Source: Mermis nigrescens (Eukaryota; Nematoda; Enoplea; Mermithida; Mermithidae). From it: a DNA stretch of 64,000 nucleotides. Of the stretch, positions 31,781-40,206 are shown piece after piece. Within the stretch, counting starts at the first letter, position 1. The number at the start of each line of letters is the position of its first letter. The notes under the pieces were generated by a model. That model was not told where the DNA came from and searched no databases. It saw only the letters and a program-made list of their open reading frames with translations. The position numbers and the translations under genes were made by a program. Location: NCBI GenBank assembly GCA_036768485.1, contig JAVLUZ010000730.1, forward strand, positions 204,261 to 268,260. The letters run 5' to 3'.

Positions 31781-32202
31781 ATGAGACAACAATTCAATCC
31801 AGATAATTATAACGCTTGGTTAGACTACTATACCGACCAGGCTTCCCAGGTCGGATACGGTATGGTGGGGTTCAAGGGAATGGCGTACCAAAGGGGGCTG
31901 GACTTGGTAGCTTTTTCCGTTCTCTTTTCCGGATGGCTATACCCATTTTTAAATCAGCAGCATCTAGTGTGGGAAAACAAGCTCTATCTACGGGTGCACA
32001 TATTGCCGCAGATGTGCTCGACGGCCGTAATATTGTTCAATCACTACAGGCTCATGGGAAAGAAGGCGCAGCTAATTTGCTAAACCAAGTTAGTGACAAA
32101 TTACAACGGCAAACGGGGCGAGGTTTAGGCACCCGACCCAAGCCTATAAAAGAACTTAGTGTTGACGTATTTTCAACTCAAAAACGAAGTAAAAAGAAAT
32201 AA
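31781..32202 (+). pseudogene. Gly-rich virion-type protein with one frameshift (element B)
   Basis: The start reads NAWLDYYTDQ and GFKGMAYQRG, and then the frame moves by one at a G-run near 31890; the other frame continues GLGSFFRSLF, AIPIFKSAASSVGKQ, a Gln-rich helix and a basic end (KRSKKK). The Y(Q/K)RG - GLGSFFR - K(S)GA..VGKE order is common in Polintons. The stop codon overlaps the major capsid ATG (TAATG). The defect is one base in a homopolymer, so it could also be a sequencing error. Confidence 0.55.
32145..32155 (+). promoter_or_regulatory. TATAAAAGAAC box (major capsid gene, B)
   Basis: TATAAAAGAAC 57 bp before the ATG at 32202. Confidence 0.6.
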
Positions 32203-33503
32203 TGTCTTTAATCGATTCATTTTCAGTCGCTAGTACAAAAAGCGAACTTGATTTTTTCACTGTTCCGCCTACCCAGGTAGCCATAAAACGCGGGTATTGG
32301 GATGAGATTAACTTAACAAATCCTGTAACAGATGAGGGTCCGTACGAATTTCACATTCCTCCCGACCCTCATTTTTTGCAACTAAATAAAAATTACATTT
32401 ACATGCAAATTTCTATATCTAAAGGAACGCCTCAGGCTGATGGCACAGCGCCAGATGTAGGCCCTATCAATCTGATAGCCAAAACTCTATTTCGTCAAGT
32501 GAAACTTTTTTTAAATAATAAGCTCGTACATGACAGCGGAGATAAATATGCATACCGAGCATTTTTAGAGACTGAACTGAATTATGGGTGGGATGCTAAA
32601 AATTCGCACTTGCAATCTGCTTTGTACATTGTAGATAGTCCGGGTTATAATGACACAGAAAACAATTATGGATTGAGAAAACGCATAGAATTTTTTGCGG
32701 ATAAGACTATAGTTGAATTAAGTGCGCCACTACACATTGATTTATTTTTACAAGACAGGTTTTTACTAAATTATACTGACGTCAGGCTTGAATTAAACAG
32801 AAATCCTGACGCGTTTGTTTTGCAAAGTTTTAAGGGTGCTGAAAATGCGCATTTAAGTATTCAACAAATGAAGTTTTGCGTACGAAAGGCAGAAATTTTA
32901 GAAAGTACCGGACTAGCTATCGAAAGAGTACTTGCATCAAACACTATCAAATACCCCGTGCGCAGAGTTACGATGATGAATATACATATACCTAGCACTT
33001 GTCAATCTACTCCCCTTAACACATTATTTTCAGGCCAGCTTCCTAGACGCATTATTTTTGGATGCGTGGATGCAGATGCGTATAGGGGAAATATAAAGAA
33101 ATCTCCTTTCAATTTTAAATCATACAGCATAAATGATGCAAAAGTAATTTGTGGGGGCGTTACCTTCCCCTCCCACCCATTCAGGCTAGACTTTAAAAAT
33201 AACAAGTACCTTAGAGCTTTTGATCAATTATTCGAAACACTTGATATTAGTCGGGACAATAAAGGGAACGGGGTGACAAGAGAAGGGTTCAAAAACGGTC
33301 AGTGTCTGTTTGCATTTGATTTGACTCCAGACGAAGATGACGGCGGACATTGGGATTTAATTAGGGAAGGTACAACTAGCATTGAAATATCATTTTCCGA
33401 AAAAATTCCCGATACGGGCCTTGAAGTGATTGTTTATGCCGAGTTTGATAATTTAGTAATGTTAGATAAGAACAGAAATGTTATGTATGATTATAATGCT
33501 TAA
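32202..33503 (+). CDS. Major capsid protein, hexon-like double jelly-roll (element B), intact
   Basis: 433 residues without breaks. Conserved parts include an N-terminal PPTQVAIKRGYWDEI, AKTLFRQVKLFLNNKLV, YAYRAFLETELNYG, LSAPLHIDLFLQDRFLL, SGQLPRRIIFG and a C-terminal VIVYAEFDNLVMLDKNRNV. This is the widely annotated Polinton capsid family. The A relative is split by a transposon. It is followed 3 bp later by the protease. Expected to form the icosahedral shell. Confidence 0.85.
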   Translation: MSLIDSFSVASTKSELDFFTVPPTQVAIKRGYWDEINLTNPVTDEGPYEFHIPPDPHFLQLNKNYIYMQISISKGTPQADGTAPDVGPINLIAKTLFRQVKLFLNNKLVHDSGDKYAYRAFLETELNYGWDAKNSHLQSALYIVDSPGYNDTENNYGLRKRIEFFADKTIVELSAPLHIDLFLQDRFLLNYTDVRLELNRNPDAFVLQSFKGAENAHLSIQQMKFCVRKAEILESTGLAIERVLASNTIKYPVRRVTMMNIHIPSTCQSTPLNTLFSGQLPRRIIFGCVDADAYRGNIKKSPFNFKSYSINDAKVICGGVTFPSHPFRLDFKNNKYLRAFDQLFETLDISRDNKGNGVTREGFKNGQCLFAFDLTPDEDDGGHWDLIREGTTSIEISFSEKIPDTGLEVIVYAEFDNLVMLDKNRNVMYDYNA

Positions 33504-33505
33504 AA

Positions 33506-34015
33506 ATGAATACCTTCCAACTTTCAAACGTTTTAAAGGGCGACCAAGCGGTCGGTCAAAATTTTCTTGGTGTTTACCCGAGCGATAAATTACCACCCAT
33601 TTTTAGCAAACCTGCTGCATTGGTAATGAATATGGACCCTAGTACCCAACCTGGGTCGCATTGGACTTGCATGTATTTTGACGCGCATGACTCATGCGAC
33701 TATTTCGACAGCTACGGCTTAGCGCCTGATAACCAAACACAAAATTATATTCTACAGTATGCTACAAAAATTAAGCATAATAAAAAATGTGTGCAGCAGC
33801 CACTAACGTCTACGTGCGGCCAAATGTGTGTTTATTTTTTAATTTGGAGGTGCAGAGGGGTGCCCATGAAACTAATTCTAAAAAGTTTAGAAAAAAGTTA
33901 TGCGGACGAATTTGTAACGGGTTTTGTAAATAGTCTATTTAAGATAAACACCTCAGTCATAGATGAAGATTTTATCATAAACCAAATTTGTCAAAAATGG
34001 ATCAATTTTACATAA
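33506..34015 (+). CDS. Adenain-like cysteine protease (element B), intact
   Basis: 169 residues. Catalytic His in PGSHWTCMYFD, acid in DYFDSYG, and Cys in TSTCGQMCVYF, in the C5/Ulp-like order His-Asp-Cys. Adenain-type enzymes trim precapsid proteins at Gly-Gly/Ala motifs. The 3' end overlaps the minor capsid start by 19 bp. Confidence 0.88.
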   Translation: MNTFQLSNVLKGDQAVGQNFLGVYPSDKLPPIFSKPAALVMNMDPSTQPGSHWTCMYFDAHDSCDYFDSYGLAPDNQTQNYILQYATKIKHNKKCVQQPLTSTCGQMCVYFLIWRCRGVPMKLILKSLEKSYADEFVTGFVNSLFKINTSVIDEDFIINQICQKWINFT

Positions 34016-34735
34016 CTTTGCCCAGCAACACGATAAGCGATAGGCAGAATACGCCTTCAAAGTTTATTGTACATTTACCGCAAAAATTAAAACTAATCGG
34101 TGATTGGGAGTGTGGTCTCTCGGAATTTATTTACCCCCATAATTGGCAAACAATAAGAAAACACGAAACGGAAATTAAAATTATAAGTGCAGATGGTATT
34201 GAATATAAACTTCAAATGCAGGAAGGATGCTACGACTCCATCCAGGAATTTATAGAGGCTATGAAATTTTGTATAGAAAAAGTAGAAGGAGTAGAATTCA
34301 ATTATTACACTTCAATAAAACGCGTTTCTGTAATGATACTCGAATCGCTTTGTGAAATCAGTGAAACTGTCCGAAAGAATAGCACATATTTTAGGATTTA
34401 AAGAAACAGTACTAAAAGATACAGGATGGTCGGATAGGGAGCCGGACTTGGTGGGGGGTGGTCTTGAAACCATGTACGTCTATGCCAACATTTTAGAACC
34501 CCAGATCGTAGGCGATATTTCAGCCCCTCTTTTGCGCATCATAAACGTGGAAGGAACATACCCCAACATCATTGACAGAATCTATGATTTTCCCCACTAC
34601 ATACCCGTCCTCGTAAAAGATATTTCTAGCATAGAAATAAACATAAAAGACGATTTGGATCTATTTATACCGTTTATTTCCGGAAAAGTGATTGTCAAGT
34701 TGCATTTTCGAAAGATTAAACCTTCATATTTTTAG
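33997..34735 (+). pseudogene. Minor capsid (penton-like) protein with one frameshift (element B)
   Basis: Starts at the ATG at 33997 (DQFYITLPSNT). Strands LKLIGDWECGLSEFIYP and IKRVSVMIL follow, then the frame changes near 34350-34375 and continues SERIAHILGF to VIVKLHFRKIKPS. It aligns along its length with 17062-17805 of element A. Only this gene and the 31781 gene break the otherwise open morphogenesis block of B. Confidence 0.6.
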
Positions 34736-34741
34736 ATATAA

Positions 34742-35282
34742 ATGGTCGTGTTTATTAAAATTTCATCATTCTCAATCATGATTACGATTCGAAATGTTGT
34801 TTCTACAGCTCGAGTCTCTTCAAAGCTTTTAAATTTGTATAAAATAAAGAGAAGTTGTGAGGGTGTGGAATTTGATCATAAAAAGTTCAACGCTGCAGTA
34901 ATTCGAATAACAGAGCCAAAATGCACAGGCCTGTTGTTTAGTAGCGGCAAACTTGTTTGCATCGGTGCTAAAGGCGTTGAACAAAACAAAATTGCGAACG
35001 AAAAAATTTGTGAAATGTTAAAGCAAAGCGGATACGAGCTAAAACTAACTGAACACAAAATTCACAATATAGTCGGATCGGGAAATTTAGGTTCGATGAT
35101 TAATTTACGGAATTTAGCTCAAAATTACAAAAAATTTGTTGAATACGAACAAGAATTATTCCCCGGTTTAAAACTACGATTTCCGGATGGTCCCGCCCTC
35201 TGATCTTATTTTTACAACTGGAAAAATTGTTATAACAGGGGGAGAAACGAAGCGCAGCTCAAACGTTTTCATAAACGGGTAA
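34742..35282 (+). pseudogene. TATA-binding-protein-like protein (element B)
   Basis: Possible starts are ATGs at 34742 and 34778. Repeat 1: FDHKKFNAAVIRITEPK, LLFSSGKLVCIGAKG, a helix with KICEMLKQSGY. Repeat 2: EHKIHNIVGSGNLG, INLRNLAQNYKKF, YEQELFPGLKLRF, then after a one-base frame change near 35200 LIFTTGKIVITGGE and a short basic end at TAA 35280-35282. All TBP hallmark segments are present in order (the F..VI.RI, SGK.VC.GAK, NIVGS, EPELFPGL and TGK..ITG classes). It is closer to consensus than the A and C copies. Only the last about 25 residues are out of frame. Confidence 0.85.
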
Positions 35283-35534
35283 TTTGCTTGATAGATGCAT
35301 TCAAAATACATCCATAAAAGACAATGTGAATGTTTATTCAAGAATATATAACTCGACCGACTGCAAGCCTCGTATGATGCATGTACTGTATTCAGTTTTG
35401 ACAGAGCCAATAAACCTAATAGGGAATGAATCAATAAAAAAGACGGCAGGAGTAGCGCATTAGAACCCATGCATTTACGTTTTAAGGGTCAGATAATAGA
35501 ATTTGAATTTGTCAATTTTTGTGGGGTTCATTAC

Positions 35535-35804
35535 CACACCTGGGCGTGGGGGGGGGGGGTTTGGGGGGGTATGCACCCCCAGAAATCACCCCCCCCCCCA
35601 GAAATCAAAATACCCCCCCCCAGAATTCAATTTTTGAAAATTTTTTTCGTTTTTTTCGCAATTTTTTGATGCCAATGGATAGTGCTTGATGAGAAACGTC
35701 GAAAAATGGTGTTTTTATCGCCATACCACCATTTTTAAGGCCATTTTTCGACCTTCAAAAAAAATCTTGCACCCCCCAGAATTTTCTTGCTGCCCACGAT
35801 CATG
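35535..35804 (-). mobile_element. hAT-type MITE copy 4 (inside element B)
   Basis: Exact 8-bp duplication TTCATTAC (35527-35534, 35805-35812). Same ends as the other copies; long C/G runs. Confidence 0.93.
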
Positions 35805-36037
35805 TTCATTACCAATAATGGGCCTTAATTTAGCTTAGCTGAAATCAGCTTTGCATCATGTGAGGCTATTCGTACACATGATAAATTTCATGTGAATTTA
35901 AATTTTAAACATTATTTTATTACCCTCCAGGAAGTGCGTCTGTACCCACTTAGGCTTAGCGGTTTGCTTCAGCTTAAGTGTGAACAAATTTACCCCCTGA
36001 GGGTAAAACAGACTGCGAAATATTCTTCAAATTCGAT

Positions 36038-36964
36038 TCAATGCGAGAACCCCAGGAAATACGCATTAAAACAAATTGTGCAAGATGCATGGCGCAATAT
36101 TAACATATTTATGGCGTGTCTTAGGCAAACGCGCAAACGTGATGTATAATCCACCTCATTCCAATTAGTAAAATTGAAGCGTAGGTAACAAAGGCAGAGG
36201 GCATTGGCGAATACCCCCGCCAAAAAACCAATGGCATTGGGTGGAATTATGCAATTGCTCAGCACAATTTTTGTTGGGCTAATGTTCCTGACTAGATCCA
36301 CAAAGTCGTAATTAACGATGCAATCGTAGGCCGTGAATTGCTCAACTTTGTATCGATTGCGAACCATCCACAATAATTTGTCGATAAGAACGCTATCATA
36401 TTGCAAATTTTTGTTGGGGTTGTTCTCATACTGTTCCATAATAAGCGGCCCCCATTCTGCGTTAAAAGCGCAATCCTGAATATATTATGTGAATGATGCA
36501 ATTTGGTTGAAAAAGGGAGTGTAATGAGATTGGAAAAGTATAATAAAAAGATTAAAAAAATATGTAGGTAGTTTAAGGAATGCTTATGGGAAAACTTGAA
36601 ATTCCGAGGATTGGCTTGATATAACAATTCTTGGACTGTCTCTTTGATGTCCATTGTTGTTTGACCTCAAAGTTGTTTAGCGTACACAACGACATCAATC
36701 AAAGGCCCATGATTAATGGGCCAGCAATTGATGTCATTGTTGGGGTTTCTCGGTCGGAAACCCACGCTATAATCAGTCGTTTTGGCGGCTGCGCCAGCGT
36801 ACCCCCAAATATACCGTCATTTTATTATCAACAGGCGCAGGGGTAGAATTTGCTACTTTTTTCCACTCAGACAATAGCTGGGACGTACGAATTTTAGACC
36901 TATAGTCTAGATTCAGAAAAATTGAACGTTTGATATTGCGAGGTAATCCGCTAAGTGAGAGCAT
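36038..36964 (-). pseudogene. F-box/LRR-like protein (element B), one intron
   Basis: From the ATG at 36964: LSLSGLPRNIKRSIFLNLD and SQLLSEWKKVAN form a recognisable F-box. A frame break near 36775 leads into PRNPNNDI and IDVVVY, as in 12510-12289. A likely intron (about 36475-36604; acceptor ATATTCAG) is followed by a 36474-36038 exon of LRR-like strands (PTKIVLSNCIIPP, CLCYLRFNF). It points toward the TBP gene from the right TIR. F-box proteins connect substrates to the SCF ubiquitin ligase, so a viral copy may redirect host proteolysis. Confidence 0.55.
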
Positions 36965-37164
36965 GGTTGTAAATGGAAAAATGATGATATGAAAAAAGAT
37001 AGGGCGAAACTAGATTTTATAATAGCAAAAATAGACGTGATTGCAAAGATATGACAAATGATTTTGCTTTGAATAACATGTTTTGCCCTACAAGAACTTA
37101 GCTAGACGCCCGTCTGATGTCGCCCACAGTGCAGCTCAAAATAGTTTCAAGAGCAATAGGTTAT

Positions 37165-37576
37165 CGCTTTGAAGTAAAAGTTTAGTGGGTTGTCCCTCTA
37201 CTGTAGCGTTTTGTGCTTATGATTCACAGGTTGGCCTTTTCGTTCGGCTCTATAGGGCTATTTGTTTTAGGGTTATGTGTAGTACAGGCCTATGAAAGGC
37301 TCAAAGCGCCTTATAGGCAGAGTCTATCTTTAAACGTGTGCTATATGCTTAAGCACTGCAATATGCTTAAGCACGGCTATATGCTTAAGCATTGTATAGC
37401 TATATGTTTTAGGGGTATGTGTAGTACGGGCCTATGAAAGGCTCGAAGCGCCTTATAGGCAGAGTCTATGTTTAAACGTGTGCTATATGCTTAAGCACTG
37501 CTATATGCTTAAGCACAGCTATTTGCTTAAGCACGGCTATATGCTTAACCATTGTAGCGCTGGATGGTCCGGGATT
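37165..37576 (-). repeat. Element B right terminal inverted repeat
   Basis: Reverse complement of 22175-22589, with the same tandem TATGCTTAAGCA units and the terminal CGCTGGATGGTCCGGGATT. The 200 bp between the F-box gene and this TIR holds nothing recognisable. Confidence 0.95.
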
Positions 37577-37583
37577 ACTACAA

Positions 37584-37736
37584 AAGTTTTTGTCAAAAGT
37601 ACGAAACAAGTTTGTACTTGTTAGCATTGCCTGAAACTCGTAAAACGGATAAACAAAAAGTTCTGGAAACGGAATCTGCAGGAATTTATTTCTAATTTAT
37701 TTTTGGCTCTTCAAGAAGCATTGAAAAAATAAAATG
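37584..37736 (+). repeat. Second copy of the pX-like 3' end flanking element B
   Basis: About 150 bp match 22018-22170 (TTTTTGTCAAAAGTAC to GCATTGAAAAAAT) at roughly 94 percent by eye. This is far longer than the 6-bp duplication expected for a Polinton. It starts 8 bp after the right TIR. Confidence 0.85.
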
Positions 37737-37744
37737 TCCGCAAA

Positions 37745-38159
37745 ATGTTCGTCATACCTGATGAGTTTTACCAATCTCTACTTAAAAAATCAAAAATCAC
37801 TGAAGATCCGTTAGTTAAAGCACATATAGATTTAGAAACAGAGAAGGAAAAAATTCTCAAAAGTAAAAAACATGACAACAAGCAAAAAAGCAAAAATGTA
37901 TGTAGATGTGATGCACACACAGACAGTTTTAGAGGAACAAAGACAAAATACTGCAAGTAAACCAATTAGCGTTCAAGTGATACCTACGCCTACAATTGAT
38001 AAAAAAGGGGTAGACCACCTAAAAAAGAAGGAAAAATTTTTCGAACATGATATTGGGGGTGGTGGCAAACTCAAGAAAAGATTAAACCTTCAATCTGATG
38101 ACGCTTTTTTCATGTTCGAGCCTCACGGTAAACTGAAAAAAGATTTGTTAACAAGTTGA
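37745..38159 (+). pseudogene. Conserved Polinton virion-type protein, broken (element A)
   Basis: It opens MFVIPDEFYQSLLKK. The frame changes near 37865, and the second part carries VQVIPTPTIDKKG and ends FEPHGKLKKDL. It occupies the place of B 31161-31733 (directly after the pX-like gene) and shares the charged helical character. Shorter than the B protein. Confidence 0.4.
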
Positions 38160-38217
38160 AATCGTGCTAAACGCCCTCACTGTTTTTTTGACTTGGAAAA
38201 TTGCTAACATTCACCCC

Positions 38218-38225
38218 TATAAATA
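38218..38225 (+). promoter_or_regulatory. TATAAATA box of the element A TBP gene
   Basis: CCTATAAATACAAG, 28 bp before the ATG at 38253: ideal core-promoter spacing if transcription starts near the ATG. Confidence 0.55.
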
Positions 38226-38252
38226 CAAGTGACACTCAATAATTTTGTCATT

Positions 38253-38784
38253 ATGGAGATTTGTAATCTCATTGCAAGTATGTGATGTACTTGCTTTCTC
38301 AATTTGACCATTATTGCATCAACCTATGCTGACAGGATCAAATATCAGCCGGGTCGTTTTCTAGGTCTAAGCCTGAAATTTGAAAATCCAAAAGCGACAC
38401 TGCTTGCGTTCAAATCTGGCAAATTGGTGTGCACAGGGACTAAAGACAAAGATGCAGCTCGCGAAACTTTTAAAAAATGCAGTGTCTCCTGAAAATAATT
38501 TATCCGAAAAGTTAAAATTCAAAACATATGTGGTTCACAATTACATCGGATCAAATAAATGCGGCCATTGTGTAGATTTGAGAAATATTTATGAGAAATG
38601 TTGTCCTAAATGCTTATATGAACCCGAACTGTTTCCTGCTTTGAAATTATTGTTAAATAATTGTGTCACTGTTATCATTTTTACTTCGGGTAAATTTTTT
38701 GTGACCGGATCAAAATATTGCAGTGATGTGTTTTGTGCTGACAAAATTGTTCAGAATATTTTGAGTTCGTGTAAACTTGATTGA
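38253..38784 (+). pseudogene. TATA-binding-protein-like protein (element A)
   Basis: Starts MEICNLIAS like the C copy (MQICNIIAQ), then a TGA and a frame change near 38285. Repeat 1: RFLGLSLKFENPK, LLAFKSGKLVCTGTKDKD. A second frame change near 38470 leads to NYIGSNKCG, LRNIYEKC, YEPELFPALKL and VIIFTSGKFFVTGSKY. All TBP segments can be seen in order. It is followed 22 bp later by the Hsp20-like gene. Confidence 0.8.
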
Positions 38785-38806
38785 TTCAAAAATAAATTTT
38801 TAGATC

Positions 38807-39105
38807 ATGGAAACTACGATTCTACTTGCTGATCATTTTGACGCTTCCAAAATTACGATTAGAATAATTCACAATTATTTGATTATCGAAGCAGAAAAAT
38901 TCATGGGCCTCAAAGGTGTCAATTTTTCACAATACCCATTCAAGTCGTGTAAAAAATTGTATAATGCATCAACCCAAATAATCTAAAAGCGTTCTACAAC
39001 GGAAAGTTGCTACGTTTCAGCAAACACGATAGCCTACATAATGGAGAAATTGAACTCATTATTAATAAGCGCCTGAAAAGAACTCGCGCCGACGCATTGC
39101 CGTGA
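38807..39105 (+). pseudogene. Hsp20/alpha-crystallin-like protein (element A), tentative
   Basis: METTILLADHFDASKITIRI then YLIIEAEK and FSQYPF resemble the first strands of an alpha-crystallin domain. A stop at 38984-38986 is bypassed by a one-base frame change, after which ILKAFYNGKLL-like and IELIINKRLK strands follow, ending TGA 39103-39105. The strand pattern and the neighbour (TBP) match element C. Small heat-shock proteins hold unfolding clients; a role in viral assembly would be a guess. Confidence 0.4.
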
Positions 39106-39189
39106 TGAATCAATAATACGCGCTCAACTATATGTACATATTGTACATACCTAGAGCTTCACGGAACTCGTGAAGAAAAAGATTTAATT

Positions 39190-39614
39190 TTATCTAAAAT
39201 TTCCTATTCTCAAGATCCTAATTAGGTACAAAATTGTCAGAATCACGAGTAAAGCTAAGCACCCCTGTAATTCACCAGAAATTGTATTAAATTCGTTTTT
39301 GCATCCTTTCTCTAAACACCTGCCTTCTATTTGCAAGTTTTTGGAAAATTTTGATCAATTTTCAAACAGCTTTTACAACGTGGTTTGAATTTCATAGATT
39401 TTAGATTTGGGAAGCAACATGTTAAATTCCGCCAGACCGAAATCTGAAAATCGCATCCATCTTTTAAAATCACCAATCTGGCGTTTCTTGTAAAGTTATC
39501 ATTATAATTTATCTTTTTTTCACAAATTATACGAGATCCATTGTACATGCAATGATCAGCACGTGTCATACAAATCACACTCAAAACTAATAATGAGGCT
39601 TTCATTTTTGCCAA
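39190..39614 (-). pseudogene. Secreted/type I membrane LRR-like protein (element A)
   Basis: Signal peptide-like start (KASLLVLSVICMTRA), then CMYNGSRIICEKK, an LRR-like pattern (DFQISVWRNLTCCFPNLKS), CKSCLKI, and after one frame change near 39335 a GRCLEKGC segment, a transmembrane stretch (CLALLVILTILYLI) and a basic end. Cysteine pairs flank the repeat, as in extracellular LRR caps. It converges on the TBP-Hsp20 pair, the same relative arrangement as in C. Confidence 0.6.
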
Positions 39615-39831
39615 AAAATCTGCTTTAACTATGTATAAATAAATAAAATTTCTTATTTATAAACAACGTTTTCCATTATCAATAAATGTTTCCTACAAAA
39701 ATTACGGGATTAATTCCTCTAATCTCCGCTGAACGCAAGTAAGTGCAAATCAATCAATTTCTGTCATATGGTGGCCCTTAAAAGGGCCGTTGGGATTGGA
39801 AAAAACAATAAAAATTGATCGTCGATGCCCT

Positions 39832-40206
39832 TCATGGTATTGGGAAAAAACTGATAAGCATAAAGTCATTGTTCAGACAATGTGCCATCACAATTTTCAT
39901 GCAATAGCAACGTTGGTTTGTCCAACGTGTCCATCCAATGGGCACACATGTTGGCATCTTGATCACACGACAAAGTTTGCCATTGTATTGAACGTGATTG
40001 GTGAACGAGCCATAGTCGAGAGCCTCTTGGAAGCAAGCCTTGACGTCTGCAGGCCTCATCGTGAAATAGCACAATGGACTGGGGTACATGTGCTTCTTGA
40101 TGTGGCCTTTCCAGAGCTCTGGCTCAATCTTGATCACGCCAGGCATTTGGATGCTGTAATACTTGTCCGGAAAAACAATCATGGTTGTTGAACGACCAGC
40201 ACTCAA
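39832..40206 (-). CDS. Unrecognised 124-residue protein (element A)
   Basis: Open from the ATG at 40206, or from an internal ATG (MIVFPDKYYSIQ). The protein is compact, with several Cys/Trp (IEPELWKGHIKKH, GWTRWTNQRCYC). The plus-strand frame 39790-40191 is its mirror. I do not recognise a family, and no counterpart was seen in B or C. Confidence 0.35.
   Translation of the reverse strand: MSAGRSTTMIVFPDKYYSIQMPGVIKIEPELWKGHIKKHMYPSPLCYFTMRPADVKACFQEALDYGSFTNHVQYNGKLCRVIKMPTCVPIGWTRWTNQRCYCMKIVMAHCLNNDFMLISFFPIP

Noticed and set aside
22160..37590. Canonical 6-bp target duplication for element B
   Set aside because: AGTAAA and ACTACA match at only four positions; the longer flanking duplication is the better supported observation.
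39790..40191. Plus-strand frame of 133 codons
   Set aside because: Low-complexity His/Cys-rich mirror of the minus-strand frame 39832-40206, which has the more protein-like composition.
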